In this document: positions 22,501 to 30,440 of the stretch, one piece after another | Layout: each line of letters begins with the position of its first letter | Numbering within the stretch: the stretch's first letter is position 1 | Origin: Symsagittifera roscoffensis | Taxonomy: Eukaryota > Xenacoelomorpha > Acoela > Convolutidae | NCBI RefSeq assembly: GCF_963678635.1 | Contig: NC_087071.1 | Location: 34,078,548 to 34,142,547 of the forward strand | Reading direction: 5' to 3' | Length of the DNA stretch: 64,000 bases | Notes under the pieces: model-generated | Seen by the model: only the letters and a program-made list of their open reading frames with translations | What the model was told of the DNA's origin: nothing | Databases searched by the model: none | Position numbers and translations under genes: made by a program

Positions 22501-25500
22501 TTTGTGATATTCGCTATCAATTGCAAAAGATTCCTGAAGGCAGTTTGTTGGCACTCCCCCCACACAAACTTGCTTTTATTACTTGCTTTCAAGGAAGGGC
22601 GTAACTGATCCGAATAGACCTGGAGGTTCGGCAAAAATTGTTGTAAATGGTTGAGTATGCCCATGAAAGAACGAAGTTGCTTGAGCGACTTGGGAGGCTC
22701 CAGAGCTAACACTGCATCGATTTTAGAACAATTCGGCCTTTAGCCTTCTGAATCAATGTCGTAACCCAACCAAGATAATTGATTCAACGAGAAATCACAT
22801 TTCGACAGTTTCAGAGCGAAACATTTTTCATCCAAACGAGTTATCACTTTGTCTACAAAAATATTGTGATCCATGATTGATCCTTTCGAAACTATCAAAA
22901 TATCGTCCAAGAAACAGAAAACTCCCGATAAACCCTGGAGTGTATTGTCCATTGCTTTTTGGAATTCTTTTGGCATGTCCGTTAACCCATAAAACTCAGT
23001 TTTAAATCGATACGTGCCAGTTTGTTCTCCACAGACGATATTAAAGTTGCAATGACGACTAACTTCATCACTGAGTGGAATCTGACTGAATGCATATTTC
23101 AAGTCTAGGGACGTAAACCAAATATCACCTATTTTATCCGATGTGATTATCTGGGCTACCGAGTCCAACAGTTCCAACAAATTCGGCATCTGATATTGGT
23201 TCTTATGAATCTGATCATTCATGGGTTTTGCATCCATAGCCAATTTCACGGAACCATCCTTCTTAGCCGTAATTACAATCGGAGAAATAAAATGTTCGCT
23301 TGTACACTTATTAAGTTTGACCACGTGGCCTTCTTGAATTAACATCTGAATTTCCTGGCCAGCTTTATCTTGTATATGCACTGGAACCCGCCTTCCTTTC
23401 TCCTGAATCGGAACAAGTGGAGACTTGAATGTAGAGAATACTTTATAATTTTTAGCTCTACCTCCTCTGGAGAATACACGATGAAACTTCTGATGGAAAT
23501 GTGTTTTCCAAGACTCAGACGTCACATTCAGGTTTGATAGGGACACTTCACCCACCAAAGACCGTTCTGGTCTAACTTGCGTTGTTCTCACCCCCAATTG
23601 GGGCTGCAAGTCCAAACCTAATAAACATCGTGTGCGATTTTCCGAAATGAGGAATTTTGCAGACTTGACATGCCAGCCCAAAGATGACACATCCAGAATC
23701 ATTGTACCCATCAGATCAATTCTTTTCATATTGTAATCAACATATACCGTGTCGATTGGGCGTTCCTGAATACTAAAAACTTTGGCTGATGGAACAGTTT
23801 TCACGATATAGTCTGCTGTTTTCTTGTTCACGAAAGAAGCAGGGCTTCCAGTATCCACCGTTGCTTTGGAGAACGTCTTCCCACAACGCAGTGTTATCTG
23901 AATGGAACGTAACTTGCCCGTAGCAGCATTGACCACCTCCAACTTCTTCACTGACGCAATGGGACGGCTTGGTTCTTCTGCCGCCACTGACAAAACAGCA
24001 AATTCCGACTCACTATCGGATGTGATGAAATTACAATTCTCTTCCACCGTCTCATCTGACTCAGCTTCCACATTCGCTACGTTTTTGGAATTACAGCACT
24101 TTGCGACGTGACCCTTCTTGCTACAATTCCTACAAGTCAGATTTCTAGCTGGACAGTTTGCTTGTGATTTGCTGAAAACCTGTTACCACAAAAATAACAT
24201 AATTTCGCTTTCTCATTGGTCCCTTTTGACTTATTATTCTGAGCCCGACTGGTTCTATCAGACAGTTTCTTCCCTTGGACAGAGAAGGTGGGTTCCTGTT
24301 TTATGCGAATGATCTGCCCCGAAGTGACTCTTGACTGGGAAAAAGTCAGTGGCAGTTTTGCAAGTCAGCTTTTGCAAGTCAGTGGCAGTTTGCGCCCCTT
24401 TTTCCTGCAGTAACGCTGATTTCAGCGTCTCTTCTGGAGTGGTACCTGAGCGAATACACAATTCTCTCTGAATATCTTTATATCTCATCTTGGTAATGAA
24501 AATATCTCTTACGACTTCTTTTTCCTGATCAATTGTCCAACCACACAGGGCGACTTGCCCCTTCAATCGCAGATAAAATGCTTCCAAACCTTCTCGATCT
24601 GAATGTACGGCATTGTAGATTTGCAGACGTTCGATAATGTAATTGTTCTCCTTCTTGAAAATGAGTACACAGAATTCGTGAAATTCCTGAAATGATATTG
24701 CACTGAGATCCGCATGTTGATAACTTTGGAGGAACCTTTTCCTCCCTTCTGAGCCAAGCGAAAAGAATAAACGAGATTTAATTCGTTGTTCAACTTCGTA
24801 GTAGAACACTCCTGGTGCTACTCTGGGACATTTCCGCCACTCTACGTAAGGCTGCATCGTTTCGTGCAATACGATTCGCAATTGCTGCCGCATCCTCATC
24901 CACTCCCACAGCTTCTGTTTTTGGAACAGGATCATCGTGTACCACACCCGGAGGTTTCAATAGTTCACGTGGATCACACCTTTCTCTCAGGGTGATTGCT
25001 AAGTTGAATTGGCCTATCCAAGAATCCCAGCTGCTGGGTGGATCCGCTGTTGGTTTATGCCAGAATACGGGTACACCTAAACGGTCAGTCCGATGCTCCG
25101 AGATCGAAACTGCTGGCTGCGCCATGTGGTTTCTTAAAGAATACCAGTTTAAACAAGACTCAATTCTCCTTGTTTAATAATAAATAAGAATGTAAATAAT
25201 ATAGATAATGTAAGTGATATAGATAATGTCATGACAGAATTCTAGAGTTCAACTTAAATCTTTCATAAATTGAGACGGAGTGAGTGATAGCACTTGATGA
25301 TGAATAGAGAATGGATTGACAGGTCGGTAGCGACCTTGATAGCCAATAGGCAAGCTTAGCACGAATAACTAGCACAGAAAGTAATACAATAATGACGTCA
25401 TAACAATACTGTTAAACTACGCCACACCACAAAGCTACAAAAACTGTAAAATTGAAAAAAAAAATGATTTAAATAAGATGAAAACTTATTTTAATATGAA

Positions 25501-27488
25501 AACAATATTCACAGTGGATGTTGAGTATTCAACTAAAACCTTTATTTGAGAAATTTTTAAAAATGCTTAGAGCGTTTCACCTAAATTTGATTTTCAATTT
25601 TACCTGTTTGCGTTTCTTCTGTTTTTGACAGCATATTAAAGCGAAAACGTTTGTCAGTTTTTCAACAGGTGTTTTTTCTACAGCGTTCACAATTCTTTTT
25701 GCTCTATGGTTTTTATCATAAACAATTTATGCGCCTTGTTGTTTTTAATTGCACCATTTTTTTATTGTAGAAATTAAATTTCGAAACGTCTTTTTGATAT
25801 TATATATTGGTAGAAAAAAAAAGAACTTGGAAAAAGTGAACGATATGGTGGGAGAAGACCTAAGACATGCATTTTCGAGCGTTTCAGGCACTGAAACGCA
25901 CAAAAATCTGAGCCAAATTAGTTTAGGTAGAAAAATGGTCATTTAGAGATTTTAAATGGTCATTTAGCTCTTAGTCAACAATTTTAGAATCGAATACAAA
26001 TTAATGAATCATATTAGCTCTAGTTATGATACATTCAATCATTTTTGGAAAAAATTTGCGGAAATAAACTTTTAAACTACCCATTGTCGACAGCGGATCT
26101 TTTTTTTACAAATCATACCGTCTTTTTTTTCGGAAAAATTTTATTTCTGTAGAGTTTTTGGCAAAACTAATTTTTTGCGACGCTCCTGTCACAATTGTAG
26201 CCAACATTTTTTGAAACTTTCGTAGTGGTATTTGAGTTTTACATGCGTCGGATTTCTTATTCCAAATCGAAAAAGGCGAGAAAAGTAAATTTAAGAAAAA
26301 TTTCTTAAAGTTTACCGCTGAAAAATTGTTTTTTTTTGAAATTTTTCTCACAAATACTTGTTTGTTTGCTGCACTTGTATCAATCATGCAGAACTACTGT
26401 TATACGTTGATATTTCTACAAGCAAATTTTGGCTTCATGGAAAAAATTACAGCGCAAAATTATTGAAATTTTTTAATGTTGATTTAAAAACTCATATAAA
26501 AAAGTTAGACGCTCATTCAAAAGTAATCCGTAAATAGTTATCTCCCAAAAAAGATGAATATATACGTGAAAATTTTTCTCGAAAGCAGAACAAATAAAAC
26601 GGCCAAAAAACTGAAAACAAAATTTATGACAGCTGGACCATAATCAAAGGAGTTTTAAAAGTTCTGTCTCGTCATTGTTCATATTTCAGAAATGGAATAG
26701 TTCAAGTCATGTTTTGGAAGAATTTAAGTCCCGTTACGTTATTTTGAGAACTTCTGCTGAATTATATCAATAAGTAAAAATATAACTAATGGTTTTTTTT
26801 CTGTTAGGCGGCCGCAAATTGACAAAACCGAAAGATGAGCTTACATTTAAAGGTAGATTTCAGTTTTATGTAAAAAGAGAAAAACTTCATATATTGAGCT
26901 TCAAGCAATATGATTGAAATTTAAAATGAAAATGATGAACTCGGGTCTTATAGATCTTAGGTCAAATGATTGGTAATATTTTTTTTCTCAAAAAATCTGA
27001 GCACAATTAGGTAGAAAAAGGCTCATTTACAGATTTTTTTTTTCATATGAACTTCAAAAAACTGTGAACTTCATATGCGCTTCATGAACTGCGTCAAGAA
27101 ATCGAACGAACAAAATTTGCATAGTTTTCACCTATTAAATTTCTGAAGGTCACAAATTATATGAACATAGTTTTGGCACTCACTATACAAAAGTCAGCAA
27201 CTTACTTCGAGCTGCATACACACAATGAGCGGCAGTAATCAACCAAAACGGGTCAATAATTGCAGCGCCGCAGTATCGTGCTCTCCGTCTAAAAGACAGC
27301 AAAGCGAAGAATGGTCTTTCAACTGGCACGCTGAAACCATTGATTAATAAGGATTGATGTTTTTTCATATTCATTTCCAGTGGTGAGTTTGCTGTTCCGT
27401 TGATTTCTCGAAACTTCATTGATAAAGTATTGATGAGAAAAATTGATAACAAAATTAGCAACCGCAAGGAATTCGTATTCCTAATCAT
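16390..27488 (-). CDS. Chymotrypsin-family (S1) serine protease homologue, four exons, catalytic Ser replaced
   Basis: Exons 27206-27488, 17923-18013, 17194-17534 and 16390-16592 join in phase (283+91+341+203 = 918 nt) to give 305 aa plus stop. The protein starts with a signal-peptide-like segment (MIRNTNSLRLLILLSIFLIN), and has an S1 N-terminal region INGF...RPFFALLSF, the His motif LITAAHC and the Asp motif NDIALLK. The C-terminal exon aligns exactly over the active-site serine loop but reads CHFDDGSPL where catalytic members have C.GDSGSPL. The nucleophile is thus Asp and the preceding oxyanion-hole Gly is Phe. A secreted, non-catalytic S1 homologue is the likely product. Intron 1 (9.2 kb) contains retroelement D; introns 2 and 3 are 388 and 601 bp. 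The exon-4 acceptor (CCAAAAG) is weak. Exon boundaries are predictions from sequence. Confidence 0.75.
16981..17185. repeat. Dispersed repeat, copy in intron 3 of the protease homologue
   Basis: Shares several blocks in order with 50186-50402: GGCTCT..TTTCC..CCCCCCTT, ACGTGTCAGCGTGAACA, CAACATTTCTT and TTTACGAGG.GG..G..AAACTGGAAAA. No coding content. Confidence 0.6.
17194..17534 (-). CDS. Protease homologue exon 3: Asp region
   Basis: Begins after TTGTTCCAG and ends at ACACAG|GTTCTG, phase 1. Contains KNDIALLKL with the catalytic-triad Asp, then LPICRN and GFCGKG typical of S1 proteins. A dispersed repeat begins just downstream in the intron, which supports ending the exon here and not reading on to the in-frame stop. 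Confidence 0.75.
17631..17647 (+). repeat. Run of 17 G in intron 2 of the protease homologue
   Basis: An uninterrupted G17 tract on the plus strand (C17 on the gene's strand), preceded by shorter G and C runs. It could form a G-quadruplex; its length may be unstable or a sequencing uncertainty. Confidence 0.85.
17923..18013 (-). CDS. Protease homologue exon 2
   Basis: 91 nt between GTTTCAG and GTATTT. Encodes NDISVEVRQYVPDSGYSEYY-type sequence, the usual S1 segment between the His and Asp motifs. The phase fits both neighbours. Confidence 0.75.
18476..18781 (-). repeat. 3' LTR of element D
   Basis: 306 bp, the partner of 25125-25431, preceded on the left by the target duplication AAGCT. Confidence 0.93.
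18984..20395 (-). pseudogene. C-terminal pol tail of element D
   Basis: Three overlapping frames: an Arg/Ser-rich region (19988-20395), a segment resembling the integrase C-terminal strand region with GSTYISDKGKVIRRNHLAVRL (19476-19988), and a Ser/Pro-rich end (18984-19379). These are split by frameshifts. No separate envelope is seen before the 3' LTR. Confidence 0.7.
20474..22169 (-). pseudogene. RNase H end, hydrophobic insert and integrase of element D
   Basis: From 22169 the frame reads the usual end of RNase H (FDFDIFHISVCKLGIV.YLSRFP). Between this and the integrase, a segment at about 21600-21900 is strongly hydrophobic, which is not normal for a pol linker. Integrase follows: the H2C2 finger (LHRSHAG, CKDCPQCTKFG), the first Asp (QLDYEGPL) and IYILVAIDRYSKY. 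A break near 20690 precedes GLVERSIQTIKRR containing the catalytic Glu. Confidence 0.85.
22194..24071 (-). pseudogene. Protease, reverse transcriptase and RNase H of element D
   Basis: The first open piece (22740-24071) has protease DTGSPASF at residues 73-80 and an RT with KDGSVKLAMDAK, SLDLKYAFSQIPL and FLDD (variant of YLDD). A TAA at 22740-22742 interrupts after GYDIDSEG. The frame continues at once into the connection and RNase H region (LRSFMGILNHL, KCDASHSGLGAALEQ, ELELLAIVW, LTDHKAI). Readable but not translatable as one protein. Confidence 0.9.
24090..25125 (-). pseudogene. Gag of element D, frameshifted
   Basis: Starts MAQPAVSISEHR at the LTR/PBS junction. A capsid-like region (W-rich start PPSSWDSWIGQF; FLQSYQHADL, YNAVHSDREGLEAFYLRLKGQV) is split by a frameshift near 24800. 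It is followed by two zinc knuckles near 24100-24200 (CYFCGN..FSANH, then CRNCSKKGHVAKCC) with another frameshift between them. The role in the intact family is virus-like-particle formation and RNA packaging. Confidence 0.85.
25100..25124 (-). other. Primer-binding site of element D
   Basis: The element strand begins TGGCGCAGCCAGCAGTTTCG directly after the LTR with no spacer. Its complement ends in CCA and carries TCGA at the T-loop distance. The ATG of gag uses the last base of the LTR as its A, so PBS and coding sequence coincide. Confidence 0.7.
25125..25431 (-). repeat. 5' LTR of element D
   Basis: 307 bp, TG...CA-type ends, about seven differences from the 3' LTR. Contains a TGACGTCA palindrome near one end. 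Followed on the right by AAGCT. Confidence 0.93.
25437..27205. other. Intron 1 sequence left of exon 1
   Basis: AT-rich intron DNA with several T and A runs. A short palindrome (GCGTTTCAGGCACTGAAACGC) at about 25879-25899 is the only structure seen. No coding evidence on either strand. Confidence 0.5.
27206..27488 (-). CDS. Protease homologue exon 1: signal peptide and His region
   Basis: Start chosen at the ATG directly before the hydrophobic leader; an upstream in-frame start would add a non-signal extension. It ends at CGAA|GTAAGT, phase 1, just after AAHCVYAAR. It contains the CGAAIIDPFWLITAAHC block with the catalytic-site His and its cysteine bridge partner. Confidence 0.8.
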
Positions 27489-27968
27489 CGTGAACTTTTT
27501 ATAATTCAAGTTGTTATAACTGGGAAAAATTGTTATAAGATCAATTAAACTGGTAAAGTGCCCTAGCAAATAGAGATTTAATGATGTTAAATAACTTGCC
27601 CAACATTTGTTTGTTAATTAATGTAATTTTATAAACATGAACCCAATTGTAAGTAAATGTCGGTGGTAGGTCAGTAAATCGATGTATCAGTAAATCGAAA
27701 ACTAATGATTCAATTAGGTAATCACATTAACTAAAAACAGGATTTTTACAAAACGGCAAATGGCATAGAGTTATGTTTGTGATTTAGAAGTTTAAAAAAT
27801 TCAAGTTGGTCGAGCGGAAATAATTGACTAAAAAATTGCGCTTTTTGGCGCGTGCTCCTCTCTCAAATTTATATTTAAGTAGCTTAAACATTTTTGAGTT
27901 TGGCCAGCCAAAAATGGATGTAAAATTATATCAAAGCCCGTCCCCCTCGGCACGTCCCCCTTATATCG

Positions 27969-28290
27969 GCTTACAAGCTTCAACTGATATTGACAGTTTC
28001 TTGCTGAAAGTACTTGGATAAAATAATTTTTGTTTTAAATTGGATATATTCACTGTTATAGTAATGAATTGAATACAATTAAGTAAATCAATTTCCAGTT
28101 TATTTCAACTTTCACTCTTATTAATTGCGTGACGCAATTACGTAGAGTGAAAATTGAAATAAACTGGAAGTTGATTTTTTAATTGTAGTCAATTCATTAA
28201 TATAACAGTAAATACATGCTATTTAAACTAAAATTAAATTATCCATGTACTTTCAGCAAAAAACTATTAATATCAATGAAGCTTATAAGC
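27969..28290. mobile_element. 322-bp palindrome (foldback or MITE-like)
   Basis: Left arm from GCTTACAAGCTTCA pairs along its whole length with the right arm ending TGAAGCTTATAAGC. The centre is ATTGCG-TGA-CGCAAT at 28124-28138. Arms are about 160 bp with few mismatches and a 3-bp loop. It lies between the protease-homologue start (27488) and the 5' LTR of element B (28318). No target duplication is evident. Confidence 0.85.
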
Positions 28291-28317
28291 AGAGTACATC
28301 TAGAGTTTTGTAAAGTA

Positions 28318-28718
28318 TGATCTAAACTACATTTTATGATTGGATAAATTAAATGTTTTACCAATGTAAAGTATTTAATATTAACCAATCATGATCCATC
28401 TAACTAACAACCCACTTATTTGTAAGTGCTGAAGTTACTTGTAATTTCAGCACCAGAGAGATTTGAATTTAACTTAGAAATTAGTTGGACTCTCCCGAGC
28501 ACTTCAGCAACCGCAATAAACCAGTATACCCTAGATCTATTGAGCCTAGCAGAGACTAGTTAAACAACCTGAGACTAGATAGTATAAGAGTAAGATTAGG
28601 ATCGGTATTAGACTAAGAAGTTGCACGAATCTATCCGGCCGAAAATAAGATAGCGTGACGAGCAGACGGTGTACCCTATCCGAAATTACTCTATGAGTTA
28701 CACTTCGGTCCTAACTCA
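28318..28718 (+). repeat. 5' LTR of copy B (outer edge truncated)
   Basis: 401 bp, TGATCTAAAC...CCTAACTCA, with AATAAA near 28510 that could serve as the polyadenylation signal. It differs from the 3' LTR at only two positions (in CCATCTAAC and CAGCAACCG). The 3' LTR and copy A have TGGAACC before TGATC; here that heptamer is replaced by unrelated AAAGTA. Confidence 0.93.
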
Positions 28719-28720
28719 TC

Positions 28721-28743
28721 TGGTGCGACCATAAGTCTCGAAC
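28721..28743 (+). other. Primer-binding site of copy B
   Basis: TGGTGCGACCATAAGTC begins two bases after the LTR and is identical to copy A. The tRNA primer is not identified. Confidence 0.75.
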
Positions 28744-28806
28744 AAGACCTTACTAGATTAGAATTAACCAAAAATAGATTAGAAATTAGACAAAAACATT
28801 TACAAA

Positions 28807-29040
28807 ATGTTATACGACAATAATTTAATTGAAATGTCTCTCCGACTCAATAGATCAGAGCCAATATTCCGAACCATAATAGAACTACCCGGAATTGGAA
28901 GAAGACATCGAACCAAAGACGACATACGACAAAGTAGAAACTTGCCGTATAGTTATATGATAGTTCGGCAAAAGCCAGAACAAACTTTTATATTTCGAAT
29001 ACTACTTGCAATGAATTTAGATTTCCATTTGCAAACATAA
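28807..29040 (+). CDS. Leader ORF, 77 aa, unknown function (copy B)
   Basis: A 77-codon ORF about 65 bp after the primer-binding site, conserved in length and sequence with copy A (shared NLIEMSLRLNRS and TFIFRILLAMNLDFHLQT). No signal peptide, membrane segment or known motif. It would be the first ORF on the genomic RNA and could affect translation of gag-pol or be an accessory protein. Both are inference. Confidence 0.55.
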   Translation: MLYDNNLIEMSLRLNRSEPIFRTIIELPGIGRRHRTKDDIRQSRNLPYSYMIVRQKPEQTFIFRILLAMNLDFHLQT

Positions 29041-29371
29041 AACCTTGAAGTTAATCTTCAAAATCATTTCAGGCGCTAAACAAAATTAATATTATACAAT
29101 AACGATTGATAAAAAGATCTAAGATCGTTTTCCTAAAAAACTCTGCAGTATTATACAAAACATGTTTGAAAAATATTTATTGGAAAATAAAAATAAAAAT
29201 TAGTAGCATGACAATAAATGGTTAGTAATCATAAATCATCTTGTTGTTCCAGCTCCATCACCTAAAACATAACAGCAATCATCAACTCACTAACATCATA
29301 AAACACTAAATCTTTCCTTTACACACATTTAAAATTTTATAAGAACTTAAATTCACTTAATTTTAAAACCA

Positions 29372-29396
29372 GATCATCAAGGCTTATCCTTGGATC
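29372..29396 (+). other. Leader stem-loop, copy 1 (element B)
   Basis: GATC-bounded hairpin, arms CAAGG/CCTTG around CTTAT. It is repeated exactly at 29432-29456 and conserved in copy A. Confidence 0.55.
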
Positions 29397-29431
29397 TTAA
29401 ATCATTTTCTACTTAATTAAATTTTAAACTT

Positions 29432-29456
29432 GATCATCAAGGCTTATCCTTGGATC
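29432..29456 (+). other. Leader stem-loop, copy 2 (element B)
   Basis: Exact repeat of the hairpin at 29372-29396, 60 bp downstream. Tandem leader hairpins are typical places for RNA packaging or dimerisation signals; that role is inference here. Confidence 0.55.
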
Positions 29457-29972
29457 AAACAGAAGAACTTTGTTCTCCCCCACCCACTTAATTAGCGTCT
29501 AACGACCTCAAACGTCGATTCACTATCCAACCCTCTCTAAAAACCCAGGACTAATAGAAATTTTTACACAAAACTAATCATTCAAATTAGGATAAACAGT
29601 GAAGAACTTCGGTTATTCATCCTTCACTTGACCCCCCCTCTTACCAGACCCAGGATAAATCTTAGACTTAGTAAGTTTAAAATAGTATCTAACGAACTAC
29701 TCGCGTTCTAATTATACCTGAACCTTGTGGATCGATTTACTATTCTCCAACCCTTGAACACAATCACTACCCCTAAGTAAGATTAAGTAAGTTAACACCT
29801 TAGCTTATACTAGTCACGAGAAAGTAAAAATCATTCTTCGGAATCGATATACTTTTCTCTCCAACCCTGAACAAATAGACCCAGGTTAAGCTAACCAAAA
29901 AATCGTAAGAACTAACAGTTTAGGAAAATAGAAATCATTTAACAACCTTTTGCATCCGTCATCCTAAACCTT

Positions 29973-30440
29973 ATGTCATTTAAAAACTTAGGAAATAAAC
30001 AAACAATCATTTTACACAATTGTGAAATAGATAACAAAAAATACGACCTTGTAATCACACCTCATACACAAACAGTTGGATACATTCGAACAAAACGACA
30101 AACACTAAAGAGAAAAATAATAACTAAACAAAGACAAATAACACGAAAAAGATTTTCAAAAAATCGAAACGCATTTTCAGAATCAGAAACCAACAGTTTA
30201 GACGAACTTTACAAACTAAAAGAATCAATAGATAAAAATTACCCACTTCACGATCAATTATATTTTTCTGACTCAGAAACAACTTCAAATTCATCACAAA
30301 GAGGAAAAAGAAGAATAAAAAAACAGTACAAACACAAACCAGTACATTTATACAATTGGAATCAACCAATTCGACACATTAATAATTACATATTAACAGT
30401 CATCGAACGGAAAAATGAGTTCAACGCACACCCCAGGTGA
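29973..30440 (+). CDS. ORF1, 155-aa basic protein of unknown function (copy B)
   Basis: A Lys/Arg-rich N-terminal half (RQTLKRKIITKQRQITRKRF), an acidic/serine stretch (SDSETTSNSS), then a basic patch GKRRIKKQYKHK and an aromatic tail. Conserved with A over about 140 residues. Its 3' end overlaps the gag-pol ATG (30415) by 26 bp in another frame. In A the stop comes earlier and there is no overlap. It resembles no protein I recognise. Basic patches suggest nucleic-acid binding or nuclear import. Confidence 0.65.
   Translation: MSFKNLGNKQTIILHNCEIDNKKYDLVITPHTQTVGYIRTKRQTLKRKIITKQRQITRKRFSKNRNAFSESETNSLDELYKLKESIDKNYPLHDQLYFSDSETTSNSSQRGKRRIKKQYKHKPVHLYNWNQPIRHINNYILTVIERKNEFNAHPR

Larger units (their letters stand above)
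18476..25431 (-). mobile_element. Ty3/gypsy LTR retrotransposon D, decayed, in intron 1 of the protease homologue
   Basis: 6.96 kb element on the minus strand with LTRs at 25125-25431 (5') and 18476-18781 (3'), ends TGTGG...CCACA, flanked on both sides by AAGCT (18471-18475 and 25432-25436), a 5-bp target duplication. The order gag, two zinc knuckles, protease, RT, RNase H, integrase identifies Ty3/gypsy; the proteins look like the K02A2.6-type pol family of nematodes. There are several frameshifts and stops. LTR divergence is roughly 2-3% by eye, so insertion is fairly recent despite the damage. It is in the same orientation as the host gene. Confidence 0.95.
29041..29972 (+). promoter_or_regulatory. 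Untranslated leader between the 77-aa ORF and ORF1 (copy B)
   Basis: About 930 bp with no long ORF. Besides the two hairpins it holds two GTAAG splice-donor-like sites at 29777 and 29787, conserved in copy A. These could be donors for spliced subgenomic RNAs of ORF3, env or ORF5. Confidence 0.45.
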
